Assembly: GCF_000375545.1 (NCBI RefSeq)
Contig: NZ_AQXF01000006.1
Span: forward strand, 62,001-126,000
DNA: 64,000 bases
Direction: 5' to 3'
Source: Kordiimonas gwangyangensis DSM 19435 = JCM 12864
GTDB taxonomy: Bacteria; Pseudomonadota; Alphaproteobacteria; Sphingomonadales; Kordiimonadaceae
Below, piece after piece: positions 16,989 through 24,581 of this stretch. The position numbers were made by a program, and so were the translations under genes. Positions within the stretch are counted from its first letter, which is position 1. Each line of letters opens with the position of its first letter. The notes under the pieces are model-generated. The model saw only the letters and a list, made by a program, of their open reading frames with translations, searched no databases and was not told the DNA's origin.

Positions 16989-18437
16989 CTACATTCCTGC
17001 CATGCAGAGATATTTCATCTCGACAAAGTCATCGGCTCCGTATTTGGAACCCTCACGGCCGAGACCCGACTGTTTCACACCACCAAAAGGCGCAACTTCG
17101 GTCGAGAGGATACCGGTATTGATACCAACCATGCCGTATTCAAGCTCTTCGGCCACACGCCAAACACGGGCGATGTCACGGGCATAGAAGTATGACGCGA
17201 GGCCAAATTCCGTATCATTAGCTTGCGCAATAACGTCAGCTTCATCTGTGAAGCGGAACACTGGCGCGACGGGTCCAAAAGTTTCCTCACGGGCGACTTT
17301 CATTTCTTTCGTCACGTTACGCAGAAGTGTCGGCTCGAAGAAGCTGCCACCCAACTCATGGCGCTTGCCACCAGTCACCAGCTCAGCACCCTTCGCGAGA
17401 GCATCAGCAATATGCTCTTCCACTTTATCAATCGCTTCATCGTTGATGAGCGGGCCTTGGACCACGCCGTCCTTCGAGCCGTCACCCACCTTCAGTTCGC
17501 GAACTTTGACAGCAAGCTTCTCAACAAAGGCATCATACACCTTGTCTTGTACGTAAAGCCGGTTTGCGCACACACAAGTCTGGCCGGAGTTGCGGTATTT
17601 AGATGCGATTGCACCGTCCACCGCAGCATCAAGGTCCGCGTCATCAAATACGATGAAAGGCGCGTTGCCACCCAGCTCCAGCGATACCTTTTTGATATCG
17701 TCAGAGCACTGGCGCATCAGGATACGGCCAACTTCGGTCGACCCCGTAAACGTCAGCTTGCGGACTTTCTCGTTCGAGCAGAGCTCGCCACCGATATCGC
17801 GCGACTTCGTGCCAACAACGACGTTGAACACACCCTTGGGCACGCCTGCGCGGTCAGCGAGCTCCGCAAGCGCGAGTGCAGAAAGCGGGGTTTCTGCCGC
17901 AGGTTTCACAACCACGGTACAGCCGACAGCGAGGGCCGGACCAACCTTGCGGGTGATCATCGCGTTCGGGAAGTTCCACGGCGTGATCGCACCAACTACA
18001 CCGATCGGCTGCTTGATCACGATAATACGGCGGTCAGCTTGCGGGGACGGGATGACATCACCATAGATGCGCTTACCCTCTTCCGCGAACCACTCAATGA
18101 AGCTGGCACCATAAGCGATTTCGCCGCGCGCTTCCGCCAACGGCTTGCCCATTTCAGCTGTCAGGATTTGCGCGAGGTCTTCCTGCGCCTCCATAATCAG
18201 CCGGTACCATTTCTGCAAAATGGCAGAGCGTTCCTTCGCCTGCATCTTGCGCCATGATTTGAAAGCGATCTCCGCCGCATCAATGGCTGTGCGTGTCTCA
18301 TCCGCGCCGAGGTCCGGCAATTTTGCCAGCACTTCACCCGTCGCTGGATTGCGCACATCAAAAGTGGCGCCAGAACCAATCCAGGCACCATCCACATAAG
18401 CCTGCTCCCGCAAGAGCGCCTTGTCACTCAACTGCAT
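16989..18437 (-). CDS. gabD: NAD(P)-dependent succinate-semialdehyde dehydrogenase
   Basis: Aldehyde dehydrogenase that oxidises succinate semialdehyde to succinate, the last step of GABA and putrescine breakdown. The 482-residue protein has ITPWNFP near 151-157, cofactor lysine K178 in VVKPA, catalytic Glu254 in LELGGNAPF and nucleophile Cys288 in NSGQTCVCANR. The second cysteine two residues later and the PFGGVKQSGLGREGS tail are typical of GabD. It is the first gene of the left arm, transcribed from the palindrome-rich divergent promoter, and feeds the TCA cycle. Confidence 0.93.
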   Translation of the reverse strand: MQLSDKALLREQAYVDGAWIGSGATFDVRNPATGEVLAKLPDLGADETRTAIDAAEIAFKSWRKMQAKERSAILQKWYRLIMEAQEDLAQILTAEMGKPLAEARGEIAYGASFIEWFAEEGKRIYGDVIPSPQADRRIIVIKQPIGVVGAITPWNFPNAMITRKVGPALAVGCTVVVKPAAETPLSALALAELADRAGVPKGVFNVVVGTKSRDIGGELCSNEKVRKLTFTGSTEVGRILMRQCSDDIKKVSLELGGNAPFIVFDDADLDAAVDGAIASKYRNSGQTCVCANRLYVQDKVYDAFVEKLAVKVRELKVGDGSKDGVVQGPLINDEAIDKVEEHIADALAKGAELVTGGKRHELGGSFFEPTLLRNVTKEMKVAREETFGPVAPVFRFTDEADVIAQANDTEFGLASYFYARDIARVWRVAEELEYGMVGINTGILSTEVAPFGGVKQSGLGREGSKYGADDFVEMKYLCMAGM

Positions 18438-18506
18438 GATTATCCCCTCAAAATCGCGCCGCCCGGAGGGGGCGAACTAGAACTACCTAAGACAAAGAAT
18501 TCATAT

Positions 18507-18521
18507 TATTGTGGAACAATA
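18507..18521. promoter_or_regulatory. Palindrome matching the FadR/FCD-GntR operator consensus
   Basis: TATTGT-GGA-ACAATA is a perfect inverted repeat. Its core TTGTGGAACAA fits the TNGTNNNACNA consensus recorded for FadR-subfamily GntR regulators, and such a regulator is encoded at 27554 in this locus. The centre lies 77 bp before the gabD start. The assignment to that regulator is inference. Confidence 0.5.
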
Positions 18522-18563
18522 CGCTTATTCGTCAAAGGGTGTAGCCCTCACGATCGACATTAA

Positions 18564-18573
18564 TGTGATCACA
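18564..18573. promoter_or_regulatory. Palindromic site TGTGATCACA, upstream copy
   Basis: A perfect 10-bp palindrome 131 bp from gabD and 223 bp from puuB. Nine of its ten bases recur at 18720-18728. Confidence 0.4.
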
Positions 18574-18585
18574 ATTAAACAACCC

Positions 18586-18601
18586 TGTCAACACGGTGAC
18601 A
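18586..18601. promoter_or_regulatory. Inverted repeat TGTCA-N6-TGACA
   Basis: Five-base arms separated by six bases, the geometry used by CRP/FNR-family regulators, with C and G at the fourth position instead of G and C. It lies between the two TGTGATCAC sites. No CRP/FNR gene is in the window. Confidence 0.35.
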
Positions 18602-18718
18602 GAAAGTTTTCGCTACAAATCGCCAGCGAAACACCGAAAATATGGCTCTAAACTGCCATTATCGAGCGAATATCCCAGCCATTCACCCGTATGAATTGCG
18701 CTTGACGGCTGAATGAAA

Positions 18719-18728
18719 ATGTGATCAC
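18719..18728. promoter_or_regulatory. Palindromic site ATGTGATCAC, downstream copy
   Basis: The core GTGATCAC is palindromic and TGTGATCAC is shared with the site at 18564. The centres are 156 bp apart, close to fifteen helical turns, and this copy lies 67 bp before puuB. The pair could allow looping across the 354-bp gene-free region between gabD and puuB (18438-18791), which otherwise shows no gene or hairpin terminator. Confidence 0.4.
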
Positions 18729-18791
18729 TTTATTTCAAATCCGGCCCCTAACCTCCCAAATCGGGGCAATTGTTTGTAAGGTGTTATCTTG

Positions 18792-20078
18792 ATGCAACAG
18801 ATTGAGCATACCGGCTCCTATTATGCTGCAACCGCTAATGCGAGCCCAGAGCGTCCGCCGCTTTCCGGCGATATCGAGACCGACGTATGTGTCGTTGGTG
18901 CTGGCTTTACTGGCCTTGTCACGGGCCTGACCCTGGCCGAACGCGGATACAAGGTAGTGATTCTTGATGCGGCCCGCGTGGGCTGGGGTGCTTCCGGCCG
19001 TAACGGCGGGCAGATTATCAACGGCTTCAGCCGCGAGATTGACTATATCGAGGATACCGTCGGTCATGACGGGGCCATGGCGTTGGCCTCGCTCGCGCTC
19101 GAGGGCGGCAATGTGATCCGCGAACATACGGCCAAATATGGTATTCAGTGTGACCTCAAGCACGGCTCGGTGCTTGCGGCCTATACCGAAAAGCAGATGA
19201 AAGATATTGCTGAGACCATCGCGCTCTGGAAGCCACTTGGTCGCGGCGGGATCGATCTCCTCAGCAAGTCGGATATCCGCGAGCATGTCGGCACGGACAA
19301 ATACGCTGGCGGCTGGCTTGACCATAATGGCGGCCATATCCACCCGCTCAACCTCGCGCTTGGTGAAGCAGCCGCGGCAGAAGCCGCTGGCGCCACCATT
19401 TACGAGCAAACCCGCGTCACGCGCGTGGACCATCAATCAGACAAACCGGTTGTGCACACGGAACGTGGTTCGGTCACGGCCCGATATGTTGTTCTGGCAG
19501 GCAATGCCTATCTCGGTAAAACCGTGAAGGAACTCTACCCCAAAATCCTGCCCGCCAGCACCCAGATCATCGTGACCGAACCGCTTTCTGACGCCATGGC
19601 AAAGGAAATCCTGCCAACCGACATGTGTGTGGAAGATGCCAACTATGTGCTCGATTACTTCCGCCTGACCGCTGACAAGCGGCTGCTGTTCGGTGGCGGC
19701 ACGGTCTATGGCGGCGAAGATGTGGCTGACGTTGAAAAAGCCCTGCGCCCCAATATGGAAAAACTGTTCCCGGCCACCCGCGACCTGAAGGTCGATTTCG
19801 GCTGGCAAGGCAACATCGCGCTCACATGGTCGCGCCTGCCCCACGTCGGACGACTTGGCAAATCGACTTATTTTGCGCATGGTTATAGCGGGCACGGTGT
19901 CACGAGCTCGCACATGATGGGGCGGCTTGTAGGCGCTGCCGTGCATGGGGACGCCAGCCTGTTTGATGTGTTTGCCGGTATGCCGGCGCGCAGCTTCCCG
20001 GGCGGGCAAATGCTAAGCGTGCCGCTCAGCACCATCGGGTGCTGGTGGTATTCAATGCGGGACAAACTGGGTATCTGA
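18792..20078 (+). CDS. puuB: Gamma-glutamylputrescine oxidase, copy 2
   Basis: FAD enzyme that oxidises gamma-glutamylputrescine to gamma-glutamyl-gamma-aminobutyraldehyde. The 428-residue product tracks E. coli PuuB closely: SYYAATAN near the start, VVGAGFTGLVTG dinucleotide loop, GWGASGRNGGQIINGFSR, LDHNGGHIHPLNLALGEA, CVEDANYVLDYFRLTADKR and HGYSGHGVTSSH. The ATG is used rather than the TTG one codon earlier; AAGG lies about eleven bases upstream. First gene of the right arm, 67 bp after a palindromic site, followed after 29 bp by an unknown membrane protein. Confidence 0.9.
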   Translation: MQQIEHTGSYYAATANASPERPPLSGDIETDVCVVGAGFTGLVTGLTLAERGYKVVILDAARVGWGASGRNGGQIINGFSREIDYIEDTVGHDGAMALASLALEGGNVIREHTAKYGIQCDLKHGSVLAAYTEKQMKDIAETIALWKPLGRGGIDLLSKSDIREHVGTDKYAGGWLDHNGGHIHPLNLALGEAAAAEAAGATIYEQTRVTRVDHQSDKPVVHTERGSVTARYVVLAGNAYLGKTVKELYPKILPASTQIIVTEPLSDAMAKEILPTDMCVEDANYVLDYFRLTADKRLLFGGGTVYGGEDVADVEKALRPNMEKLFPATRDLKVDFGWQGNIALTWSRLPHVGRLGKSTYFAHGYSGHGVTSSHMMGRLVGAAVHGDASLFDVFAGMPARSFPGGQMLSVPLSTIGCWWYSMRDKLGI

Positions 20079-20107
20079 ACCCGGTGCGCCCGAGTGGGGG
20101 ACACATA

Positions 20108-21013
20108 GTGCCATCGGACCGACGAATTCTGGGCCTGAAGCCTGAAACATTGTTTCAGGCGTTCAAGTACAGCATTTACACGCTGATCTTCATCAACTTT
20201 GTCTATTTCCTGCATGAAGAGTATCTGGCGCTTGCCGCCCGCTTCCCCGAGGGCATCGGCATTGAGCACGCTTTTGACGCCTTTTCCCAGTCCGCAGACT
20301 CCTTCGGCTGGCTTGTGTTACTTCTCATCTTTGAGCTACAAACCTATGTAATATCTGATGAAAAACTCAAAGGCGCCCTGAAGTGGACACTGAATATCCT
20401 GGCGGGGCTTTGCTACGTGCTGATCATTCAGGCGCTGAGGGGGTACATCAACCATATGGAGGTCATCTTTGACTTCGCGCCCTATGTCGCGGGGCCCGCA
20501 TGTGACGCCATCGGCGCGGTTTCCAGCATCGCGCTCGACATCTATGAGTTCCCTGCGCTGACCGCCGAGAACTGCACCATGTTCGAGCTTGGGGAGACAT
20601 TCCACAACCAGCACCTGAATGCGTTCACAAGTGCGGAACTGCTGCCTTACCTTGAAAGCCTTGCTGTGACTGACGTGGTCAACGCAGGCACGTGGGTGCT
20701 GATCGTGATTGTGCTGTGGATCGATATTTTCCTGCAGTTGCGCCGTGAACTGACAGAGCGCCTTTACAAATGGAACGGTGTCCTCAAAGGCATCCTGTAT
20801 TTCACCCTGATCGCCTGCTGCAGCTACTGGGCTTGGCTCGGTGACTTCATGGGCTTCTGGGATGCGTTCCTGTGGATTGTTGCCTTCTTCTTCATCGAGA
20901 TGAACCTCTTCAAGTGGCACGAAGCTGCGCCAGCCGATGAAGACGAAGAAGAATATGCCCGCGACGCGGCGGTTGAGCGCGCGGAAATCGAAGCCGAACA
21001 AGGCAGAAGGTAA
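20108..21013 (+). CDS. Unknown six-helix membrane protein in the puu operon
   Basis: I do not recognise this 301-residue protein. It has six predicted membrane helices: three near the N-terminus (YSIYTLIFINFVYFL; GWLVLLLIFELQTYVI; a segment ending GLCYVLIIQAL), a soluble loop of about 85 residues, three more (TWVLIVIVLWIDIFLQL; GILYFTLIACCSYWAW; AFLWIVAFFFIEMNLF) and an acidic charged tail (DEDEEEYARDAAVERAEIE). The GTG start is preceded by GGGGGA seven bases away; an ATG at 20039 lies inside puuB and is less likely. It sits between puuB and puuD with only two bases to puuD, so it is surely co-expressed. A polyamine permease, sensor or enzyme anchor are guesses. Confidence 0.75.
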   Translation: MPSDRRILGLKPETLFQAFKYSIYTLIFINFVYFLHEEYLALAARFPEGIGIEHAFDAFSQSADSFGWLVLLLIFELQTYVISDEKLKGALKWTLNILAGLCYVLIIQALRGYINHMEVIFDFAPYVAGPACDAIGAVSSIALDIYEFPALTAENCTMFELGETFHNQHLNAFTSAELLPYLESLAVTDVVNAGTWVLIVIVLWIDIFLQLRRELTERLYKWNGVLKGILYFTLIACCSYWAWLGDFMGFWDAFLWIVAFFFIEMNLFKWHEAAPADEDEEEYARDAAVERAEIEAEQGRR

Positions 21014-21015
21014 AA

Positions 21016-21759
21016 ATGAAACCTGTTGTAGCCATCATGTGTGACACCACCACCTACGGCCCGCACCGTTATCATCAGGCCGGCGACAAATATGTGCAGG
21101 CGCTTGTGCGCTGTGCCGATGTCACCCCTGTGCTGATCCCGGCGCTGGATGAGCCGATTGCAACCGACGCCATTCTGGGCCTCGCGGACGGCATTCTGTT
21201 CACGGGTGGGTACAGCAACATCCAGCGCCATCACTATGGCGATGCGCCAGCGCCAGCGGGCGAGCATGAGGACCCGAACCGGGACAAGAACACCCTGCCC
21301 CTTGTGCGTGCGGTACTTGATACTGGAATGCCCATGTTCGGCATCTGCCGGGGTTTGCAGGAGTTGAACGTATCGCTTGGCGGTACGCTCTATCCGCGTG
21401 TGCACGAGATTGAAGGCCGCATGGACCACCGGGAAAACAAGGATGACCCGGTTGAGGTACAGTATGGCCCGGCGCACAGCGTGACCGTGACCAAAGACGG
21501 CGTGCTTGAGGGCATCGTGGGTGAGCATGAGTTCATGGTCAACACGGTACATGGCCAGGCCATCCGCGACCTCGCCCCCGGCCTGAGGGTTGAGGCGGTT
21601 GCGCCAGATACAACAATTGAAGCGGTGTCGGTCGAAGGGGCGAAAAACTTCGCCCTCGCCGTTCAATGGCACCCGGAGTGGAAGGCGTGGGAAAACCCGC
21701 AGTCCACCAAACTGTTTCGCGCGTTCGGCGATGCCGTTCGCGCCTCAAAACGGGCTTGA
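21016..21759 (+). CDS. puuD: Gamma-glutamyl-GABA hydrolase
   Basis: Class I glutamine-amidotransferase-type hydrolase that splits gamma-glutamyl-GABA into glutamate and GABA. The 247-residue protein has the nucleophile Cys111 in MFGICRGLQELN, an upstream LADGILFTGG loop and the His219/Glu221 dyad in VQWHPEW. It is cytoplasmic. It follows the unknown membrane gene by two bases and precedes puuA by 53 bp, completing the gamma-glutamyl route of putrescine use. Confidence 0.93.
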   Translation: MKPVVAIMCDTTTYGPHRYHQAGDKYVQALVRCADVTPVLIPALDEPIATDAILGLADGILFTGGYSNIQRHHYGDAPAPAGEHEDPNRDKNTLPLVRAVLDTGMPMFGICRGLQELNVSLGGTLYPRVHEIEGRMDHRENKDDPVEVQYGPAHSVTVTKDGVLEGIVGEHEFMVNTVHGQAIRDLAPGLRVEAVAPDTTIEAVSVEGAKNFALAVQWHPEWKAWENPQSTKLFRAFGDAVRASKRA

Positions 21760-21812
21760 GGCCCCAAACCAGAGAAGGACAGAGCCCAGTAATGGGCCTG
21801 CATTGGTGATCC

Positions 21813-23174
21813 ATGTATGATGCAAATCGCATCGAGGAACTGGACAAATGGCTGAAGGCCGAAAACATCGATGATATCGAGTGCATGGTCGCGGACAACG
21901 CAGGCATCGCCCGCGGCAAGTCCATGCCCCGCACCAAATTCATTGACGGCCTGAAGACCCGCGGCCTGCGCCTCCCGGAAACCGTGTTTGGCATGACCAT
22001 CACGGGGGATTATGCACTCAATGATTACCTGTCGGAGACCGAGCGCGATGTTGTGCTGCTGCCCGATCTTGACACCCTGTGCATGACGCCTTGGCAACCG
22101 GAACCGACGGCCGCGGTTATCTGTGACTGCGAGCTTGATAACGGTGACCCGGTCGCTTTCTCGCCGCGGCAGGTGCTCAAGCGCGTGCTCAAACTTTATG
22201 AAGCTGAAGGCTGGCAGCCCATCGTCGCGCCAGAGTTCGAGTTTTACTTGATTGACCGACAAGAAGACGTTGAATCTTCACCGATTTCTCCTGTTGGCAT
22301 GTCAGGCCGCCGCGACTCCGGTTCGGCACCATACTCGATCGACAGCCTTGATGAATTTGCGCCCTATTTCGACGATGTCTATGACGCGTGCGAAGCCCAG
22401 CGCATCAATGTGGACGAGCTTATCCACGAAGCTGGCCCGGCCCAGTTTGAGTTCAACGTGGTGCACGGCCCGGCGCTCAATGTCGCCGACCAGTCGTTCC
22501 TCTTCAAACGTATCCTTCGCCAGATTGCCATCCGCCACAATATGTTCGCGACCTTCATGGCAAGTCCCTACCCGGACACCTATGGCAGCGCGATGCACCT
22601 GCACCAGTCGGTGGTAGACCTTGAGACCGGCAAGAACATCTTCTCCAATGAGGATGGCAGCCATTCCAAGCTGTTCCTGTCCCACATTGCGGGCCTGCAG
22701 ACTTACATGCATGAGGCCATGCCGCTGATCGCACCGTTTGTGAACAGCTACCGCCGCTTCTCTCTCGCATGGTCTGCACCGACGAACACGCACTGGAGCC
22801 GGGAGAACCGCTCCGTCGGCCTGCGTGTGCCGGGCGGTGCGAAAGAAAGCCGCCGTATCGAGAACCGGGTATCGGGTTCCGACGTGAACCCCTATTTCGC
22901 CATCGCGGCGTCACTGGCGTGCGGTTATCTCGGCATGAAGGGCGAACTTGAGCCGTCGCCCGAGTTCCGGGGTTCCGCGTATGAAGCGCGTGGCCGGTCG
23001 CTGCCGAGCCACTTCCTTGAAGGCATCAAAAATATGCGCAACAGCACGGCGCTCAAGGAAATCCTCGGTGAAGGGTTTGTGGAAACCTATCTCGACGCCA
23101 AGACCATGGAATACGACAGCTATTCCTCCGTCCTGAGCCCGTGGGAAACAAAATACCTTCTACTGACAGTTTAA
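21813..23174 (+). CDS. puuA: Gamma-glutamylputrescine synthetase, copy 2
   Basis: Glutamine-synthetase-like ligase that joins glutamate to putrescine with ATP, the first step of the Puu pathway. The 453-residue protein shows APEFEFYLID, AGPAQFEFNVVHGPAL, the HLHQSV catalytic loop, a SYRRF segment, and RENRSVGLRVPGG with IENRVSGSDVNPYFAIAA at the C-terminal half. Gene order with puuB, puuD and puuC supports putrescine as substrate. It is 20 bp upstream of the spuC-like gene. Confidence 0.9.
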   Translation: MYDANRIEELDKWLKAENIDDIECMVADNAGIARGKSMPRTKFIDGLKTRGLRLPETVFGMTITGDYALNDYLSETERDVVLLPDLDTLCMTPWQPEPTAAVICDCELDNGDPVAFSPRQVLKRVLKLYEAEGWQPIVAPEFEFYLIDRQEDVESSPISPVGMSGRRDSGSAPYSIDSLDEFAPYFDDVYDACEAQRINVDELIHEAGPAQFEFNVVHGPALNVADQSFLFKRILRQIAIRHNMFATFMASPYPDTYGSAMHLHQSVVDLETGKNIFSNEDGSHSKLFLSHIAGLQTYMHEAMPLIAPFVNSYRRFSLAWSAPTNTHWSRENRSVGLRVPGGAKESRRIENRVSGSDVNPYFAIAASLACGYLGMKGELEPSPEFRGSAYEARGRSLPSHFLEGIKNMRNSTALKEILGEGFVETYLDAKTMEYDSYSSVLSPWETKYLLLTV

Positions 23175-23194
23175 GAGAGGGCGGTGTAAGAAAA

Positions 23195-24571
23195 ATGAAC
23201 CAGATCTCCAACCAGACGAAATTCTGGCAGAGCCAGGATGCGGACCACCATTTGCATCCATTCACCGCCCATCCAACGCTCCGGGGGCGCGGCGTGCGCA
23301 TGATCACGGGCGCCAAGGGCGTGTATCTGACCGATTCCGAAGGCCATAAGATACTGGACGGCATGGCCGGACTGTGGTGCACGCAAGTGGGGTACGGGAA
23401 CGAAGAGATTGTGGAAGCGGCGACCAAAGCAATGCGGGAGCTTTCCTACTACAATCTCTTTTTCATGACCTCAAACCCCTATGCCACGGAACTGGCAGCC
23501 CGCGTGGCGGAGAAAACACCTGAGGGCATCTCGCAGGTACTCTTCGCCTGCTCCGGCTCCGAAGCGGTTGATAGCGCATACAAGCTGATAAAATACTACT
23601 GGAACCTCAAGGGCCAGCCCCAGCGCAAGCAGTTCATTGCGCGGGAGCGGGCCTACCACGGCTCCACCACCATCGCGGCGTCGCTGTCTGGCCTGACCGG
23701 CATGCATCCGCAATTTGACTTGCCGGTGCCCGGTATCCACCACATCGGCCCTACCCCACACTTCTACAAGTTTGGGGAGGACATGACAGAGGAAGAGTTC
23801 ACCGACCGCTGCGTGCAGGCACTTGAGGACAAAATCCTTGAGCTCGGCCCTGAAAACGTTGCGGCCTTCGTGGGCGAACCTGTGATGGGTGCTGGTGGCA
23901 TGATGCCGCCACCTGCCGGCTACTGGCCCTGCATCGAGGCTGTGTGCCGCAAATATGGTGTGCTCCTGTGGGCGGACGAGGTCATCACCGGCTGGGGCCG
24001 CACCGGTGAATGGTTCGGCAGCCAGTATTTTGGTATCACCCCGGATGTAATGACCATGGCCAAGGGCATGACATCAGGTTATCAGCCGCTGTCAGCCGTC
24101 GCGCTCGGCCATGACATCGCGGACGCGATTGCCAAAAGCGATGACGAGATGGTGCACGGCTTCACCTATTCCGGCCACCCGGTCGCCTGCGCCGTTGCGC
24201 TCAAGAATATCGAGATCATGGAGCGGGACGGCCTCGTGGGTGACGCCGCCAAACCGCGCATCGACTATTTCCAGAAACAATTGGCAACGCTGGCGGACCA
24301 TCCGCTTGTCGGCCAGGTGCGCTCGATCGGCCTTCTGGGCGGGCTTGAGCTCGTGGAGGACAAGGACACGAAGAAATTCTTCGATCCCGATCTCGACGTT
24401 GGTTTCAAGTGCCGCGAACACTGTTTCAACACCGGCCTCATCATGCGCGCTGTTGGCGATGCCATGATCCTGTGCCCGCCGCTTGTCATCACCAATGACG
24501 AGATTGACGAGTTGGTCACCAAAGCTCGTCACGCGCTGGACCTCACCGCCAAACAGCTTGGCCGCATGTAA
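23195..24571 (+). CDS. spuC: Putrescine:pyruvate-type aminotransferase, SpuC-like
   Basis: Class III aminotransferase that can convert putrescine directly to 4-aminobutanal using pyruvate, bypassing gamma-glutamylation. The 458-residue protein resembles Pseudomonas SpuC along its length: HPFTAHPTLRGRGVRMITGA at the start, SEGHKILDGMAGLWC at 48-62, RAYHGSTTIAASLSG, ADEVITGWGRTGEWFG from about 260 and PLP lysine K290 in MTMAKGMTSGY. It may instead transaminate GABA, since no separate PuuE is present. The ATG at 23195 follows a GAGAGGG-containing leader; an earlier in-frame start lies inside puuA. Confidence 0.83.
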   Translation: MNQISNQTKFWQSQDADHHLHPFTAHPTLRGRGVRMITGAKGVYLTDSEGHKILDGMAGLWCTQVGYGNEEIVEAATKAMRELSYYNLFFMTSNPYATELAARVAEKTPEGISQVLFACSGSEAVDSAYKLIKYYWNLKGQPQRKQFIARERAYHGSTTIAASLSGLTGMHPQFDLPVPGIHHIGPTPHFYKFGEDMTEEEFTDRCVQALEDKILELGPENVAAFVGEPVMGAGGMMPPPAGYWPCIEAVCRKYGVLLWADEVITGWGRTGEWFGSQYFGITPDVMTMAKGMTSGYQPLSAVALGHDIADAIAKSDDEMVHGFTYSGHPVACAVALKNIEIMERDGLVGDAAKPRIDYFQKQLATLADHPLVGQVRSIGLLGGLELVEDKDTKKFFDPDLDVGFKCREHCFNTGLIMRAVGDAMILCPPLVITNDEIDELVTKARHALDLTAKQLGRM

Positions 24572-24581
24572 GGAGTTTATC

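Noticed and set aside
18561-18578. TTAA-N11-TTAA arrangement in the gabD-puuB promoter as a CtrA site
   Set aside because: The spacing is 11, not the required 7; the palindrome between is better explained as another operator.
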